A DNA stretch of 64,000 nt, taken from assembly GCF_033439725.1 (NCBI RefSeq), contig NW_026944384.1:1364001-1428000 (forward strand). The letters run 5' to 3'. A program made the translations under genes and the position numbers. The notes beneath the pieces are model-generated. The model saw only the letters and a program-made list of their open reading frames with translations. It made no database searches and was not told where the DNA came from. Source of the DNA: Neurospora tetraspora. Its lineage: Eukaryota; Ascomycota; Sordariomycetes; Sordariales; Sordariaceae. Positions 10,701 to 22,289 of the stretch are shown here, piece after piece (the first letter of the stretch is position 1; the number at the start of each line of letters is the position of its first letter).

Positions 10701-11140
10701 ACGCTCCTGATGCCCTCCACCGCAGTTCCTGCGTCACTACGCCCCTCTCCCCACTCGTCACCCTCACCATTGCGACTGTTCCTCGCGTCATGACACTCAC
10801 TGACCCCTCTACTTCCCTTCACTCTTCGAAAACTTGTCAGACTCGCGCCCGTCGATGCGCTGCTTCTGATGGTGCTGCATCGCGGCGTAATCGGCTCGAA
10901 TAGTGGCGAGTGGGGTGGCTGGTGTTTGCTCGCCGCGCTCTCGAATGACGCGATGATGGATCGGACGGAGCGGTTGTTCGCTTTTGATTTCTTAGGGGTG
11001 GTGACGTCGCGGTTTAGGTTGGATGAGAAGCTGTGAGGGAGGCCGCGGGGGAGAATCTTGCGGTTAAGGATGCTTTCTTGTGGTTGCGGTGGAGAAGAGG
11101 AAGGGGGCGAGTCACCCGCGGTAGTGGATGGGTTGTCCAT
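7784..11140 (-). CDS. Large hypothetical disordered protein, 1118 aa
   Basis: One uninterrupted frame on the minus strand from ATG at 11140 (MDNPSTTAGDSPPSSS) to TAA at 7784-7786. It is mostly Ser/Pro/Thr/Arg/Gln-rich. Two stretches look conserved and ordered: about residues 157-195 (PFAVEEEDSLTLLNYKSYFN and the following PLARCLDGF) and about 300-340 (EDKPIIRRDPKEVQDYWWTV and the following NLWVDEHEVYNPEAYHESN). The tryptophan-rich second patch is the best handle for homology. A basic RRRLHLSAMNLPGLRHLR block sits near 660 and a Ser/Leu/His-rich repeat (HSLQSMRSLHSQSRSLHSMH) near 1055. No membrane segment or signal peptide is seen. A signalling or polarity scaffold is conceivable, but that is a guess. 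Confidence 0.75.
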   Translation of the reverse strand: MDNPSTTAGDSPPSSSPPQPQESILNRKILPRGLPHSFSSNLNRDVTTPKKSKANNRSVRSIIASFESAASKHQPPHSPLFEPITPRCSTIRSSASTGASLTSFRRVKGSRGVSECHDARNSRNGEGDEWGEGRSDAGTAVEGIRSVSTPVIPRISSIMPFAVEEEDSLTLLNYKSYFNQPLARCLDGFVDLEEGKNSSEEEKSKKENDEKKLSTKAGIDKENIPLRITKRKDRVKTAAQTETQPTTSAPRPVRRQSRRPSLTHRKSSASVIALEKLMHELENFSVNPPFEEEESEIIAMAEDKPIIRRDPKEVQDYWWTVRRNLWVDEHEVYNPEAYHESNIAASSDIPKIQLPLPGTTDVSARASCAFDKQIPLPAPPIPFRSPNRLSSAGRSSPSSMGTPTRLPNRSISSNSSSPLKYSVLTAGHPPPSPSASVRPEPPTPLSPPALFRQSPSPPPRSSNRPVSPPLSTAGKDDYSNGDTSKATQAIVSDLRDSLHDHIQSRGPSSSSLDVNASTSQADRDSASEYGDEEVREQKAEDNNRRRTQPEGPSLDEIDGLFSRIPTDSAVSSPATAVDVGGSQENTPKAESAFDQIKKRIESREEKKRSTHSRHSSLVRLSARSPGDSSEHQQPHQSPKEQQQVPQQSQPQEEQESPNRHSDSHSQNRRHSRRRLHLSAMNLPGLRHLRSRHSKSSLSSPDSVDSLKTPTTANSVTSISSTRATISSPVPILSAGISNPGSSIPSSIPYSATRSARSSLASIIESGTGRSSQDQGHKTLTDKGGEDIGMETAVGKTEASGTVVFYPMQFVTKVPKLEEAPKGGGGFRGHFRRRNKSRDETNENKGAKTSILKDRNVEEFLNLHKKNSPGKEGNGAQQEATAVEDGSKRQNEGRNDLRQPCKEKTQHRVGSKEGTTGITSSTSASSIPLPTHRFGRSQGQFQGTTHHLPSFDDNHNLCESPSRGSTDHHDHTTPTQIPDPKYANTISSFIYYTPIVNTTNNTKNSHDNNSHTSSTPDTLPSTRRPITTGGRSREDHLSEIESFLNKDSFHSLQSMRSLHSQSRSLHSMHSIPESNSTGSMYSQDEEEKREDASVLIGEVLETVRSLGEEVVANQAKRRG

Positions 11141-12101
11141 CGCGGGGGTTGGTCCCTGGGGAGGTTAAGGTCGTGTATGGATTCGTGTTTGATGTAGTAG
11201 TGATGATGTGGCCGGAGGAAAATGCGGTGCTTCTGCCGAGTTCGGGAATGTTTACCGGGTTGTGGTTTGGTTGCCTGCCTGCTCAGTGCTCCTCATGGCG
11301 GCGAGGTGAAGGTGAAGGGAAGCGCGTCGAGTTCAGGTTTTGGTGGGGAAGAAAATAGGATGGAAAGTTTGCGCAAGTTTTCCACCCGCTTCCAAGCTCG
11401 AGTGGACGTCATGGTGATCCGAAGTTGAGGTGAGGAGGACCTGAAGGAGCTCCGAGGACAGTCTGGATACGAAGTTCTCCGATGAACATGGTATGTCGTT
11501 CTTCCTCGAATGTATATCTTGCAGCTTGATAGCCCGTGAGAAAACCCGGAGTGCCTCGATCTCAAGCTCATCGCGACACTCGTGAAGAATTCTGCCTGAT
11601 GTCTGATGTTGTCAGTTTTTCATCCGATAGCGTAGAGATAACAAATTTTGGCCGTCGAACGCTTGGCTATGCAAAATGAAACAATGGTCTATGGGTGGTC
11701 TCAGCTGCGTTATAAGTGATGTGACTACAAAAATATCTGCAACAATCTGAGGCAGCAATCATAAAGAAGGACACAGCAAGGAACAAAACTTTTTGTTGAT
11801 ACAATGTGATCCCAACAGGTAGCTATGCAAGTGTCATCAACGCATTCACCACCGTTTGCTTTACCGAAAGAAAAAGAGTATAATCATACAACACCCAAAA
11901 CTCCTTTGTTGACGCTGGTGATAGAATGTTTTCACAAAAGTCCGCTGAAAGCTACCTCTCTTGAACATCCAAGCGTCAAACCATAGCATATATAACCATA
12001 CCATCACCGACCTCCACCACCTCTACAAGCAACCACCCGTTCGTTCCTCAACACCCAGAAACAACCTCACCACCACCAATAACCGCAATACCGGCAGGGG
12101 C
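11141..12101. other. Divergent promoter region
   Basis: About 960 bases between a minus-strand gene and a small plus-strand gene. It contains no credible frame. The last 250 bases are AT-rich and then CA-rich, as in a fungal 5' leader. Confidence 0.35.
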
Positions 12102-12573
12102 ATGTACCGACCCAACACAACCAACAACACCAACACCTACACTCCCTACTACGACCCCTGGCCACACGTCAAACCCCCCCTCTACAACCAACCCAAAAGA
12201 GACGAAGACACCACCACGAGCGAAGACATGGACAAATACCGCCTACAACCCACCACCACCACCAGAAAACCAGAAAGCTGGTGGCGGAAGTTGTTAAGGA
12301 ATATTATTTGCTTGCCGCTGATGTTGTTGAGCGGGTATATCATTTTGGGCATCATGTTTGGGGTGGCGGTTTATACTGTTGGATGTGAGTAGTTGCCTTG
12401 AACCCTTTTCTTTGCTGTATCTGTATGATGTGTGAGAGGGAGAGAAAGATAGAGAAGCTAACTGCTGGGTTGGATATACAGTGCTGATCATGGCTGGCAA
12501 GTATGGAAAGTGTCGGTGGAGTCATTCGGAGTGGTATTGTTCGAGGCAGATGGGGGGTTTTTGGGATAGGTGA
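12102..12573 (+). CDS. Small spliced single-pass membrane protein, about 124 aa
   Basis: The frame is open from 11961 without an ATG; the first in-frame ATG is at 12102 (MYRPNTTNN). Exon 1 is 12102-12384. A GTGAGT donor at 12385, a GCTAAC branch site near 12457 and an ATATACAG acceptor ending at 12481 define a 97 bp intron. Exon 2 (12482-12570 plus TGA 12571-12573) stays in frame. Without splicing the frame ends just after the donor. The protein has an Asn/Thr/Pro/Tyr-rich N-terminus, a WWRKLL membrane-interface motif and one strongly hydrophobic helix (CLPLMLLSGYIILGIMFGVA). A short Cys/Trp-rich tail follows (KCRWSHSEWYCSRQMGGFW). No family recognised. The intron with clean signals and maintained phase is the main evidence that the gene is real. 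Confidence 0.6.
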
Positions 12574-15500
12574 GAGAGGGAGGGAGTTGTTCGGATAGAT
12601 AATGCGTAGGATTGAGGTTTAAACACCCAGGGGATCTCCGAAGTTGACTGGTGATTAGGTGAAGGGAGGTCATGTTGCATAGCTGAGTGCTGAGTGCTGA
12701 TTGTTTTGGATATGTAAAAGAACTGTTCCGACAATGAGGGAGATTGGATAAACATAACCCGAGATTTGGGCAAAGGATAGCCTTTGAGAGTCTGTCACTT
12801 TGAGAGCCCGATAGTGGCTGCATTGCGTTTGGTGATCAAGTGATGGTGAAGATGAAGCAAAGCCGGCGAGAGGCCTGGCAGATAGCACAGTACGCGGTAA
12901 CTGACTGTCGAAAAAGTCGTGGGTGATTCGTGATCTTCATTATTTTCCAGGGCGAGGAGCTGACTGCAGCTGAGAAGCCGGCGTGTGTGTGCGAGTGTTG
13001 TCCAAAGTTGTGTGTGGTTGTTGGATGGAGTGATGGGGAAGCATGCGGCAGGTGGGAGGGAGTGTGGAGAAGGGGTGTTGGTGGTGTTGGTGGTGTTGGT
13101 AGGTATTTGTGTAACATCTTGTGTAACGGCAATACAGGAATTAATGCAGATAAAATCCGAGACTGTGCTTGACCAAGTTGGGAAGCATATTCTTGGTCTT
13201 GGATTATTTTGTAGCCAGTCCTTCAGGGTCGTTCCTCACATATCCTTTCCGTTCCCGCTTTTTGAGACCGGCGAACCTTCCACGAACTTTGTCACATCCT
13301 CTTTCTCTCCTCCCAAATCCCCTTGCGCGTCTATCTGACCAATCCCAAGTCACATTTCACACTTTTCGGTAAACCAACGCGTTCACGATGCCAGAGCGAC
13401 GCCGGCGCGATGCCAGACCCATGCCAGCACCATGCTAGCTCGCCAAGAGGCACCATTCCCTTTTCATCGCCGCATTTCCTATTTCGTCTTCTAGAAATGT
13501 CAAAGACGGTTGCCCTCCTTGCGACCCAGCCACAGACCACTTACTCACCATCAACCTCTCCCGCCAATACCTCTTCGAAATCTTGGAATTCCGATACCTC
13601 CAGGGTCGACCCGCGCATTAGTGCGAGGCAAAGCAAATGGCAAGTCTCTTGCTAGCTGCGAGGTACGTGAATCCTTCCGGTGCGCGTAATCGCTCTAAAA
13701 CTCCATTCACCACGAGACGAGCGGCAAGTGGGAATGGAGTCTCAGCTCGCGTCATGGGAGCTTTCTCTCGTCAGTCGTCACTAGTTTAGCTGCTTAGCTG
13801 CAACGGCGATGATCACAAAGATGCAAGTGATAGCCAACGGGGTCTAAAGAAGAACCCTTGAACCCTTTCACCAGTCAAACGACCTTCATTGACCCTTTGC
13901 GCCGAACGACGAACGATACTGAATAGTCAACGGTATTCATGATGCTGAGACATCATGAAGGAAAAGCCGCCAGAAAAAGAAAAGACGGGGACAATGACGC
14001 TTATCCTAGGAGTCCCTGGCGCCCTCTTTGCCCTGCGCCCAACCGTCCGCCCCAGGGCGATGGGCACCGTGGCCGTGGCCGTGTCCGTGTCCGTGGCGCC
14101 TTTATGGGAGGCCATTCCCGCAACAGTGAGATTGCGTCAGTCGTTACTCGAGTCCTCAGTATCGCTCACGCAATCACCTTTCACAGTTCTCAAGCAACCA
14201 GATATCTATCTGTGTACAAGCCTCTCGGTAGATGTATCTTCACAGCCACCTCCACGGCATCACGGCATCACCACATCAACCAACCCCAAGTCTCAGTCCC
14301 CCCCAATATCAATCTACGGATCGATCCCCGTCTCGGTGCCGGCATGGCAGTGTCTGCCTGTCTGCATGTCCGATGTCTGTCTATATATCCCTGCGAGAGT
14401 ACCTTTGTACTACGACCACCCCACGTCCGCCCAGCAGAGTTTAAAAAAGTCCAAATCCTCCTTTCGTACGACCTCCAATGGCATGGGCCGATGAGGGATG
14501 GACATCCAAGTGCTGGGTCGGCCCACCCTATCACTTGCCCACTCCCCCATTCCACTCGCTGGACTTGTGGCTGCATCTTCAAGTCAAGGATCTCCACGGG
14601 CACTACTACCTAGCCGGGCAGTACGTACCCAATTTACTATACTAAACCATCGCCGCGTTTCCATATCCAAAGTTAGACCCACAGCAACCTGGCACTATGC
14701 TGGCCTAATGCTGGTCCTGGCACCGCGGATGTGGTAGCAGGTTACATTTGCCCGTCGCCCGCCCGTCTGCGATGCAACTTGAACTTTTCTGCTCGACATT
14801 GCTCGGCACACCGCTGCTTGGCCATACTTTGAGAACTTTCAAGGTGGGAGAATCGCGGTGTGGTGAAATTGGTTATGATGCGGATGATTATAGTGATCGG
14901 CCGGATTGTTACCTACCTACCTACCTGCCTGCCCGCGTTGCCAAAGGGACATTCAACATCCTTGGTACGAACGGGTTGTAAACTGGAACAAGTAATTTAC
15001 GAAACTACAGGCACTACGACCGACATCACGCCGCTTCCCTTCTTTGCGCTGGCTTCCTGCTGGCTTCGTGCTCAGCGCCATCCGACTATGCTGCAAGTCC
15101 CCAAGCCAGCACCATGCCCTTGCTGATAGGTAATCTGATTCTTCTGGCTGGCCTGGGTGCCTGGATGCCTGGATGCCTACAAGCGACCCGACCACCGGAC
15201 CTTTTGTCAAACAGCAGTCGCAGGGGACAATTCGGCGCTCCTGGTATGGCAATGGCATGGCGCTGGCTTGGGGCCTTGCAGGAGGCCTAGAATGCAGCCA
15301 TGATGTCCTTTGGTAACACCATCACGATCAAGCATGAGCTGAATGCATGGCTTGTGAGGTGGACCGTCTATAGACGATGGTAACCGCGCAAAATAAGTTC
15401 GGAAGTATGAAGCGAGAAGGTGTTACTGCTGATATCTTGGCTAGGAAAAAGCAAAGGTAAGCAAGTTCTTTGAGCCATACCTAGTTATGGCTCCTCATAA

Positions 15501-16052
15501 TTGTCATGATACTGGCAAGTAGATGGCCAAGGTCGCTGTGACAGTAACGTATTCAACTCTACAGCGTAGAATCTCTAGATCCCTCTCATATCGATTTGTT
15601 AACCCAACGATCTGATGTAGGTATTCAGTTAATGTGGTTCCTTCGGTATCCTTCACCCCTGACCTTCCACCAACGGTGCATCCCGATAATCACAAGAGAT
15701 GCCGAAAGGGTCACTCAACATAGTAGTAGCGAAGGCAGACAGGCACTTGGATGGAGCAACTGACCAGCGAATGGAAGAAAACACAAATCGCACATTTGTA
15801 TTAACCACATCACAAGATAAACAAAAGAAAGAGCTGCCAAGGTATCTGTATATAAGCATGGTATGATCATCATCATCATCAATCAATCATATCCAACTCC
15901 ACCAAATCCCCAGTTCCAGTTAACGTATCATTAGTAATTTTCCCCATCAGTGATTGTGGCCATGATCCTGATCCTGATCCTGAACCAAATCGAACCAAAG
16001 ACCCGACAAGGGAAGGCAACATTCTGTCCACCTTCCCCATTTTCGTCAGAAG
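12574..16052. other. Gene-poor spacer of 3.5 kb
   Basis: Many short frames but none with convincing composition. A 224-codon plus-strand frame at 13939-14613 is proline/histidine/arginine-rich and overlaps another open frame, so I treat it as chance. Short simple repeats are present: GGTGTT near 13075-13100, GTGGCCGTGGCCGTGTCCGT near 14070-14095, and CTACCTACCTACCTGCCTGCC near 14911-14933. The last 350 bases are AT-rich 3' flank of the C2H2 gene. Confidence 0.35.
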
Positions 16053-18239
16053 TCATTCATCCTCCCAATCCTCTGGCGCAACCATGCCATCGTCCTCATC
16101 TCCTTCAAAGTCGAACGTCTGCTGGACCACAATCTCTTGCTTGACGTAGATCTGTTTCTGCTCCTGTTTCTGCTCCTCCTCTTCCTTAATCCTCATGGCC
16201 TTAACCTTGACTGGCTTTGTTCTGCCACCCCTTCCCACTCCGCACCCGTGGCCGTGTGTGGTGTTTCCGTTACCGCCGCCGTGTCCCCTGCGTTTAATCG
16301 GGTCCCTAGTCATCCACTTCCAATCCCCTCCCCCTCCCCTTCCGGCCTTGACGCGCTTGATGATGCCTACTTCCCTACTACTAGCCCACTCCGTCAACGT
16401 GGTATCGTTCTCCCCACCAAACTCCACCCGGTCTTCCTCCTCCGCCGTATCTCCATTCCCATTCCCATGACGTTCTGTATGGAAATTGGAATTGGAATTG
16501 CGAGAAGTAGCAGTAGAGGAAGCAGTCCCCGCAGATGCAGCAAAAGATTCAAGATGCTTAGCAACGTGTTCCATCCTCTGATCCCACGCCTCTGTGCCCT
16601 TGAACTCGGCGCCCTGCTGGCAGCTGGGAACAGGGCAACGCATGTATGTCGGGAGGGAACAGCGCTTGATTTGGGCGCGGGATTGTAAGGTGGTGATGTA
16701 GGCGTTTAGTTCCTGGGCGGTGGTGTCGTTTGTTTGGTTCATGGAAGAGGATGATGGTTTCTTGCTGCTCGTGGTAGATTGGGGGGCTGTGGTTTTCCTC
16801 AGGTGGCTCAAGTGCGAAGGCAAGTGCATCCGACGAACGTGTTGAGTGTAGAGGTCTTTGCGGTTGAAAATGGCGCCGTTCGGTAGCAGCATTGCGTCGT
16901 TATCATCCTCTTCGTCGTCAGTTAGTACTGTTGCAACAGCCCGTCGTCCAGACCTCGATCCACCAGCCCCACCAGCAACTGCCACAGAAGGAACGTTATT
17001 ATCAACACCAGCACACTCCCCCTCCCTACAAAGCCAATACTCCAGCACCAAATGCTGACTGGCCACATGCCTCTTCCACTCGTTTTTGGAACCAAAAGTG
17101 GAGTCGCACCCGGCAAAGCTGAAGACGCAGATGAACGGCCGGGAATGCTGTTTCTTGATGTGCGCGTCCAGAGAGGGCTGGTCTTTGAAGCCATGGGTGG
17201 TGGATTGTTGGCAGGGCGGGTGGGGACAGAGGAGGAGAGAGGATTTGGTGTTGGGGGTTAGGGCTTTGGTTGTTGAGGGGAGGGTTGCTGGAAGGGTGGG
17301 TTGGTGTTGGTGTTGGTGTTGGTGAGGGCGGTGGCTGGTGAGGGGGGAGTGAGAAGTTGGGGGGCGGCCGCGGCGGGTTGTGGTTGTTTTGGTTCCGGTT
17401 CTGCTGGTGGTTGTTGTTGATGGGGCAAGGGTTGCGGTTCGCTTGGTGGTTGGGAGGTATTCATCGTCGTCATCGGCGTTGACGCCTCTCGGTCTCTTCA
17501 GGTTGAGTGGGAGGGTTATTGGTGATTGCTCCTCTATCTTCTCCTGGGGTGCAGGCGCGTAGTGGTTGACGGGCTTTGTGCAGTCAACTATAGGAGAGTT
17601 GTGCTGCTGCTGCTCCACGTCACACCCGGACACGCCACCAGTCGTGTAACTCTCCCAGCTGTTGACACGCTGAGGCAAGGTGAACTCGGGAGTGCTAGTC
17701 TCGCTGTCGTAGCCGTCCAGCTGCCCGGTTGAGTTGACGTCCATGGGGTTGACGAAGGAGTCATTACCCAGACCCATGCCGGCGAACTGGACAAAGTGGT
17801 TCTGGGAGAAGCCGAAGTCTTCAAGCGGCAGAGGCTCTTGTAGGGGCGAGCGGGTTTCGTAGTATGCAGGTGGTTCGGTGTTGGTGTCGGCGGGTGGGCT
17901 TTGTGCACTTCCGGATGCTTCTGAAGCCTCGAAGGCGGAAAAGGGGCTGGTGTAGCGGACCTGGAAGGGAGCCATGGCACCCATTGTTGAAGGCATGAAG
18001 GTAGCCTGTTGTGGGATGTCAGAGTTGAAGAACATTGTCTTTTGCTCTTCCTTGAGTTGGCGTTGCATCGACTGGTGTTGATCCATGGTGGTCGGGTAGA
18101 CTGATGGCGGTGTTAGACTTTGCAGGCTGGGGTCGATAAAGCTCGAGGGTAGTTCCGGTGTATCCTCCATTCTGTTGTAAGTGTATTGCATGTTGTGATA
18201 GTTGTAGCCGTCGTTGGAGTAGAACCATGGGTTGGTCAT
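16053..18239 (-). CDS. Fungal C2H2 zinc-finger protein, probable transcription factor, 728 aa
   Basis: The frame extends to a GTG at 18263, but the first ATG is at 18239 (MTNPWFYSNDGYNYHN). The N-terminal half is acidic and Gln/Ser/Pro-rich, like an activation domain. Around residues 335-430 is a zinc-finger module. It has a C-x4-C finger (CPHPPC with a distal H-x4-H), then CVFSFAGC with FGSKNEWKRHVASQH, then WLCREGEC with a basic FNRKDLYTQHVRRMH helix after a spacer. A last finger-like unit, RCPVPSCQQG with MEHVAKH, lies near 545-580. The C-terminus is acidic with KQEQKQ and DEDDG tracts. This order is that of a fungal C2H2 family whose members are mostly uncharacterised. The gene at 31.1-34.2 kb carries two modules of the same kind. 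Nuclear DNA binding is inferred from the family. Confidence 0.8.
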   Translation of the reverse strand: MTNPWFYSNDGYNYHNMQYTYNRMEDTPELPSSFIDPSLQSLTPPSVYPTTMDQHQSMQRQLKEEQKTMFFNSDIPQQATFMPSTMGAMAPFQVRYTSPFSAFEASEASGSAQSPPADTNTEPPAYYETRSPLQEPLPLEDFGFSQNHFVQFAGMGLGNDSFVNPMDVNSTGQLDGYDSETSTPEFTLPQRVNSWESYTTGGVSGCDVEQQQHNSPIVDCTKPVNHYAPAPQEKIEEQSPITLPLNLKRPRGVNADDDDEYLPTTKRTATLAPSTTTTSRTGTKTTTTRRGRPPTSHSPLTSHRPHQHQHQHQPTLPATLPSTTKALTPNTKSSLLLCPHPPCQQSTTHGFKDQPSLDAHIKKQHSRPFICVFSFAGCDSTFGSKNEWKRHVASQHLVLEYWLCREGECAGVDNNVPSVAVAGGAGGSRSGRRAVATVLTDDEEDDNDAMLLPNGAIFNRKDLYTQHVRRMHLPSHLSHLRKTTAPQSTTSSKKPSSSSMNQTNDTTAQELNAYITTLQSRAQIKRCSLPTYMRCPVPSCQQGAEFKGTEAWDQRMEHVAKHLESFAASAGTASSTATSRNSNSNFHTERHGNGNGDTAEEEDRVEFGGENDTTLTEWASSREVGIIKRVKAGRGGGGDWKWMTRDPIKRRGHGGGNGNTTHGHGCGVGRGGRTKPVKVKAMRIKEEEEQKQEQKQIYVKQEIVVQQTFDFEGDEDDGMVAPEDWEDE

Positions 18240-21200
18240 CTTGACGAACTGTGCCAGATGCACAAATCACGAACAATATGGTGGTCTTCGAGTAGTTCAG
18301 GGTGGAAAGGTAGTGTGCATTCGAGGACACAGAACGTGATACGCCACGAGTGTTGTGACGGAAGAAGAAAAGTGAGAAGGGGTATCAGTAGATATGAAAT
18401 GTTAGATGCCCGTGGTGTTGTAAAATGTTTGAGGTATGAATTAAGTCATACCACTTCGATGTTGACTGAAGGATAAGGTTGAAAAAGAAAGGCGTGACCT
18501 GAAGGAAGCTGGAGGGGGGCCATGGGCGTATTATACGACAGCCAGTGTAAGTGGACTGTGACTGAGAGTCAAGGGTCTTTCCCGTCCGCAAAGGGACTGA
18601 AGGACTCGCCCAACTTGTACAGCTGCACAGTCGAGGTACAAGCCGAGGTAACAGCAGAGCCTCAACTCTTCACTGATTTGACATACTTCTGCTCGAGAGC
18701 TCAGATAAGGAAAAAGGCCAAGAGCAAGTACCTGTGGTACGGCGGCTACCTTGACAAGCAATGGGGAGAGGGGAAGGCCTCAGTGGCTCAGCCATTGGTG
18801 ACGACCGGAGGAAGGCCTCTCTCATCACGTCGTCTTACACACATCAAAAGCTTGACCCGATCAGGAAAGGGCCGGTTGCCGGGGTCCCAGTGTCTGAACA
18901 ATAAATTTTATGGGGGGCATCCGTGAATTTTGGCCAATTGCCTGCCATTTTAGTGCTTACTGCGCTCCATGGCTACTGGCACAGCTTGGACAACTCAGCA
19001 GTTTTACGGTCCTGTAATTATCGTGAGGTCCACAATTCGAAAAGATTGGAGTTTGCTGTGTACTTCGTGATGTCGATACGTACCTGTGATCGAGGGCCAC
19101 TTTTCTTGTAGAGGCCATAGGCATCCATGGGGTCTTGTCTCGAGGTTGGTTGCACATGGAGATCTTGCCGAATGATTGTATCGATACGTGCTCAAACACC
19201 AGTTTGTAAGACTGTGTAATCTGAAAGAATGGTTCGCGCACCATGCGATAAACATAGGACCAAGGACTCGTATATCAGCACCGGATGGGGAGTACAGAGA
19301 TTGGAGATCAAGCCCAACCGCCGTCTGTGGTGATACGGTTGACGAAGACTATTTTCGCTGTCAACTGTCAACCTGAATGGCTACATCGTGCATTGCGGCT
19401 CTTGATGCAAGCAGAGTCTGGTCATGAGCTGTCTCGCTCTTGGTGGCCAGAAGTTTGCGCGCCTAAGTTTAGGGTGAGGTGTATCGGGGGTGTCGTAAGC
19501 AAATACCAGGGGATCTGACCATCGCTGACCCTCTTTACACGCGTATGTTGATCTCAAATCCTCGATAATCATTACAGAAATTCCACAAACACCAGGGAAG
19601 TGAAGCGCGAGCATTGCCGCTGCACTGCAACGCTTTGGATCTTGGGTCAAGGAGGCCCGGAAACAAGACGGGTACATTTGCCGCCTTTTGAGAATGTTGA
19701 CATCCCAAGAGGGCATCGTGGAGGCGAAGATGGAGAGTCTTTTGGCCAGATATCGGTTTGATCTCGAGAAGCGCCAACTTGCGAAGCTGATGGTGTCTGG
19801 GTAATGGTCGGTATTGTTCCAAAATGGCGATCTGATCCTTCCTTGTGTCAAGGAGTGCATGGAGTCTCAGGCCGGAATGCGCTGACAAGAACCACAATGT
19901 CTCACCGCGTTGTCCTGACATGTTCTGGTGTGAAAGTCCTAGATGTAAAGGGCAACTGAGCGTAGTGTTGGAGGGAATCGCTTCCAAGTACCGCATATAT
20001 CCGGACCAAAATCTTGACTGGCTTGTCCGTCTTGGTGACTTGAGGATACGGTCCAGGAACAGGTGCTTTAAGTGGATGGGTTCCAGGAGATGCCCAAATC
20101 GCGGGTCAGTTTTGGGAAGAGGGATGGTCGCATTGCAGTATAGCCAGGTGTGGCTGGTGCCCAGTTTGGGTTAACGTCGCGATGTCGACAATCGCGGCGG
20201 CCAAATGAGGAAATGCTTCAAAAGATCTCCTCTCATTGGATGGTAGTGTCGCCGGTTGAGTCCTAGTTGACGGCCCACGCACTGTGATGAATGCAAACTT
20301 AAGGACGAAAACCACCATCACGGGTCCCAATTTCAGAAGATCCCGCAGTGGCTGAATCTGTAGCTCTGCAGATATCACAGCCAACTCTCCTTAAAGATCA
20401 TGACCGGAGCAACCACCGGATTTAAGTTTCGGAGCAAGCCCCGAGTTTCAAACTTTGGGAGATTCGGGCAGTGGTCCGTCTTTGGGTCATCGATGTCGTG
20501 GCGGTCGACCCCTAAACGAGCAGTTGGGAGGTTTTGGGGATACTAGAGACGCCGAATCCAAAGTTGACATTTTAGTCCGTAAGACATACGGTCCCTTTGT
20601 CTCGTCACCACCATCCATCCCAGCGAGATGGAATATGGCCAGTGAGCAAAAGCCACTCGAGTCTTGGGCGTTTTCTTCCCGCGCAACCCTTAGCAGGATA
20701 GCACCTCTGTATGGTCCCTTTTAGCGAGTTGAAGCCATACGGGATGAAGCCGGACTTATGATCGACTGGGTCGGCCCATTGAAAGACATGGCGTTCTGCT
20801 TGTGTAACTGCGTTAGCCATCAGTTTGGGTGTCCGGAGGCCACTGCCACAATGGGTTAGATGCTGCGGTTAACTATGGGAGCTTTGCCCATCAAGGACTG
20901 TTGTTCCGACGACATCTCACCCAAACCACCACGGATGGGATATCAAGAGGCCATCGAGAGATGATGACTTGTCGTTAGGACTCAACTCCCGTTGTCCTCC
21001 TCTGCCCCCGAAACCGCCCCTGCAGCAACGGCGGAACAGCGCCTCCCTTGGGCGTCAAGCTCCGTATAGGCTCGCTGAAGTTAAGGTTCTCTCGTCGTCA
21101 GCAGTAGGGTAGGCAGTCAGCATCTTGTGACGCCGGCAGCGCGAGGAAAAGACAGCCAGCCAGCATAGTGCCCGCGTCAGGTTTCAGTCGGACGTGCTCC

Positions 21201-21599
21201 TCCAGATTGCTGTGCCGCGCCTCAAAGTCGAGATTCAACTTGGACAGTCTTCCTTGGTTTGTCGCTCACATTTCACTCCATGGCCGCGACGAGCGCCATG
21301 CAAGTCATTCTGCGATCAGGAACCTGCTTCTTGGTCGTCAAGTCTCGGTGAGCAAGCATGGCTTCATTGGACTCGAACCCTGCCAAGCGGGGATGAAACC
21401 GATCATTTGGTCCTATGACTGAGGACGGCGTGAAGCCAGGACTGATTGCTGTCGAACTTGAGTGGAAAATGACGAATGGCGACTGGGTATCCGTAAGGCG
21501 ACCAACGCGGCGAGCGGACGAGAAATAGGAGTGGTCAGATAATACGACCCCATACCCAAAGCTTCCTAACCCCATGGTCCGTGCATTCATATACAAAAT
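18240..21599. other. Gene-poor spacer next to the AT-rich block
   Basis: 3.3 kb of normal base composition. The first 300 bases are the probable promoter and leader of the C2H2 gene. Short frames occur on both strands (for example 18522-18926 plus, 19381-19860 minus), but none shows a domain, splice structure or coding-like composition. I assign no gene. Confidence 0.35.
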
Positions 21600-21697
21600 T
21601 AGTCCGACCTATAAAAGAAAAAGATTAATATAGTTATTATAATACGTATTCGTACGGAGTTAATTCAATATATTAAATTGATAATAGTAGTTCGAAT

Positions 21698-21941
21698 AAA
21701 GTCTGATAATATATTTATAATATATTTAGAATATATTTTAAGCTGTAGACGAGGAAGTTAGGCTTTATAGGCTTATCCGGGTCGTATTTATAAAAGTCCC
21801 CCCGTGGAGAAATAACCTTATTCGCTCGCCTAAAGTTCCCCTGTAGAGAAATATAAAGTCCGATAATATATTTATAATATATTTGGGATATATTTTAAAT
21901 TGTAGACGAGGAAGGAGTAAGTTTTGTAGGTTTATTTGGAT
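21698..21941 (+). repeat. Diverged direct repeat at the left edge of the AT-rich block
   Basis: Two copies of about 85 bases, 21698-21780 and 21855-21941. Both run AAAGTCYGATAATATATTTA and then TATATTT..GATATATTTTAA..TGTAGACGAGGAAG. They differ at scattered transition sites, as expected for RIP. They could be remnants of tandem units or of a terminal repeat. Confidence 0.7.
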
Positions 21942-22289
21942 GGCGGCGGAATTTGTATTAGATAGCGTAGCTCCGGCCTTTATTGCCCTATTTAAAACGG
22001 TAGGGAGGAGGACTTATAATAAATTAATAATTAATAAAAGATTTATTAAAGATATATTTAAAGTAAAATTTATAAATACGTTTAAGTTTTTATATACTAC
22101 ATAAATAAATTTAACGGAAGAAGCGATATTATCGTACTTTTTATATATTTTCTTTATTAATTAGGTATTAACCTAAATATTAATTAAATTAATTAAGGAT
22201 AATTGAAGGATATATTAAGAATAAATTATCGATTTATTAAAGATAGATCCAAAATATTTATATTGCCGTTCTTCTAAAAGGGGACTTTT

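Noticed and set aside
13939-14613. ATG-started frame of 224 codons
   Set aside because: Overlaps another open frame of similar length, has random-looking composition with Pro/His/Arg bias, and contains no domain or splice structure.
18522-18926. ATG-started frame of 134 codons upstream of the C2H2 gene
   Set aside because: No recognisable motif and mixed composition; it lies in the probable promoter of the neighbouring gene.
21360-21380. GGACTCGAACCC, a B-box-like sequence on the minus strand
   Set aside because: The T stem does not close and no A box or acceptor pairing lies at the right distance.
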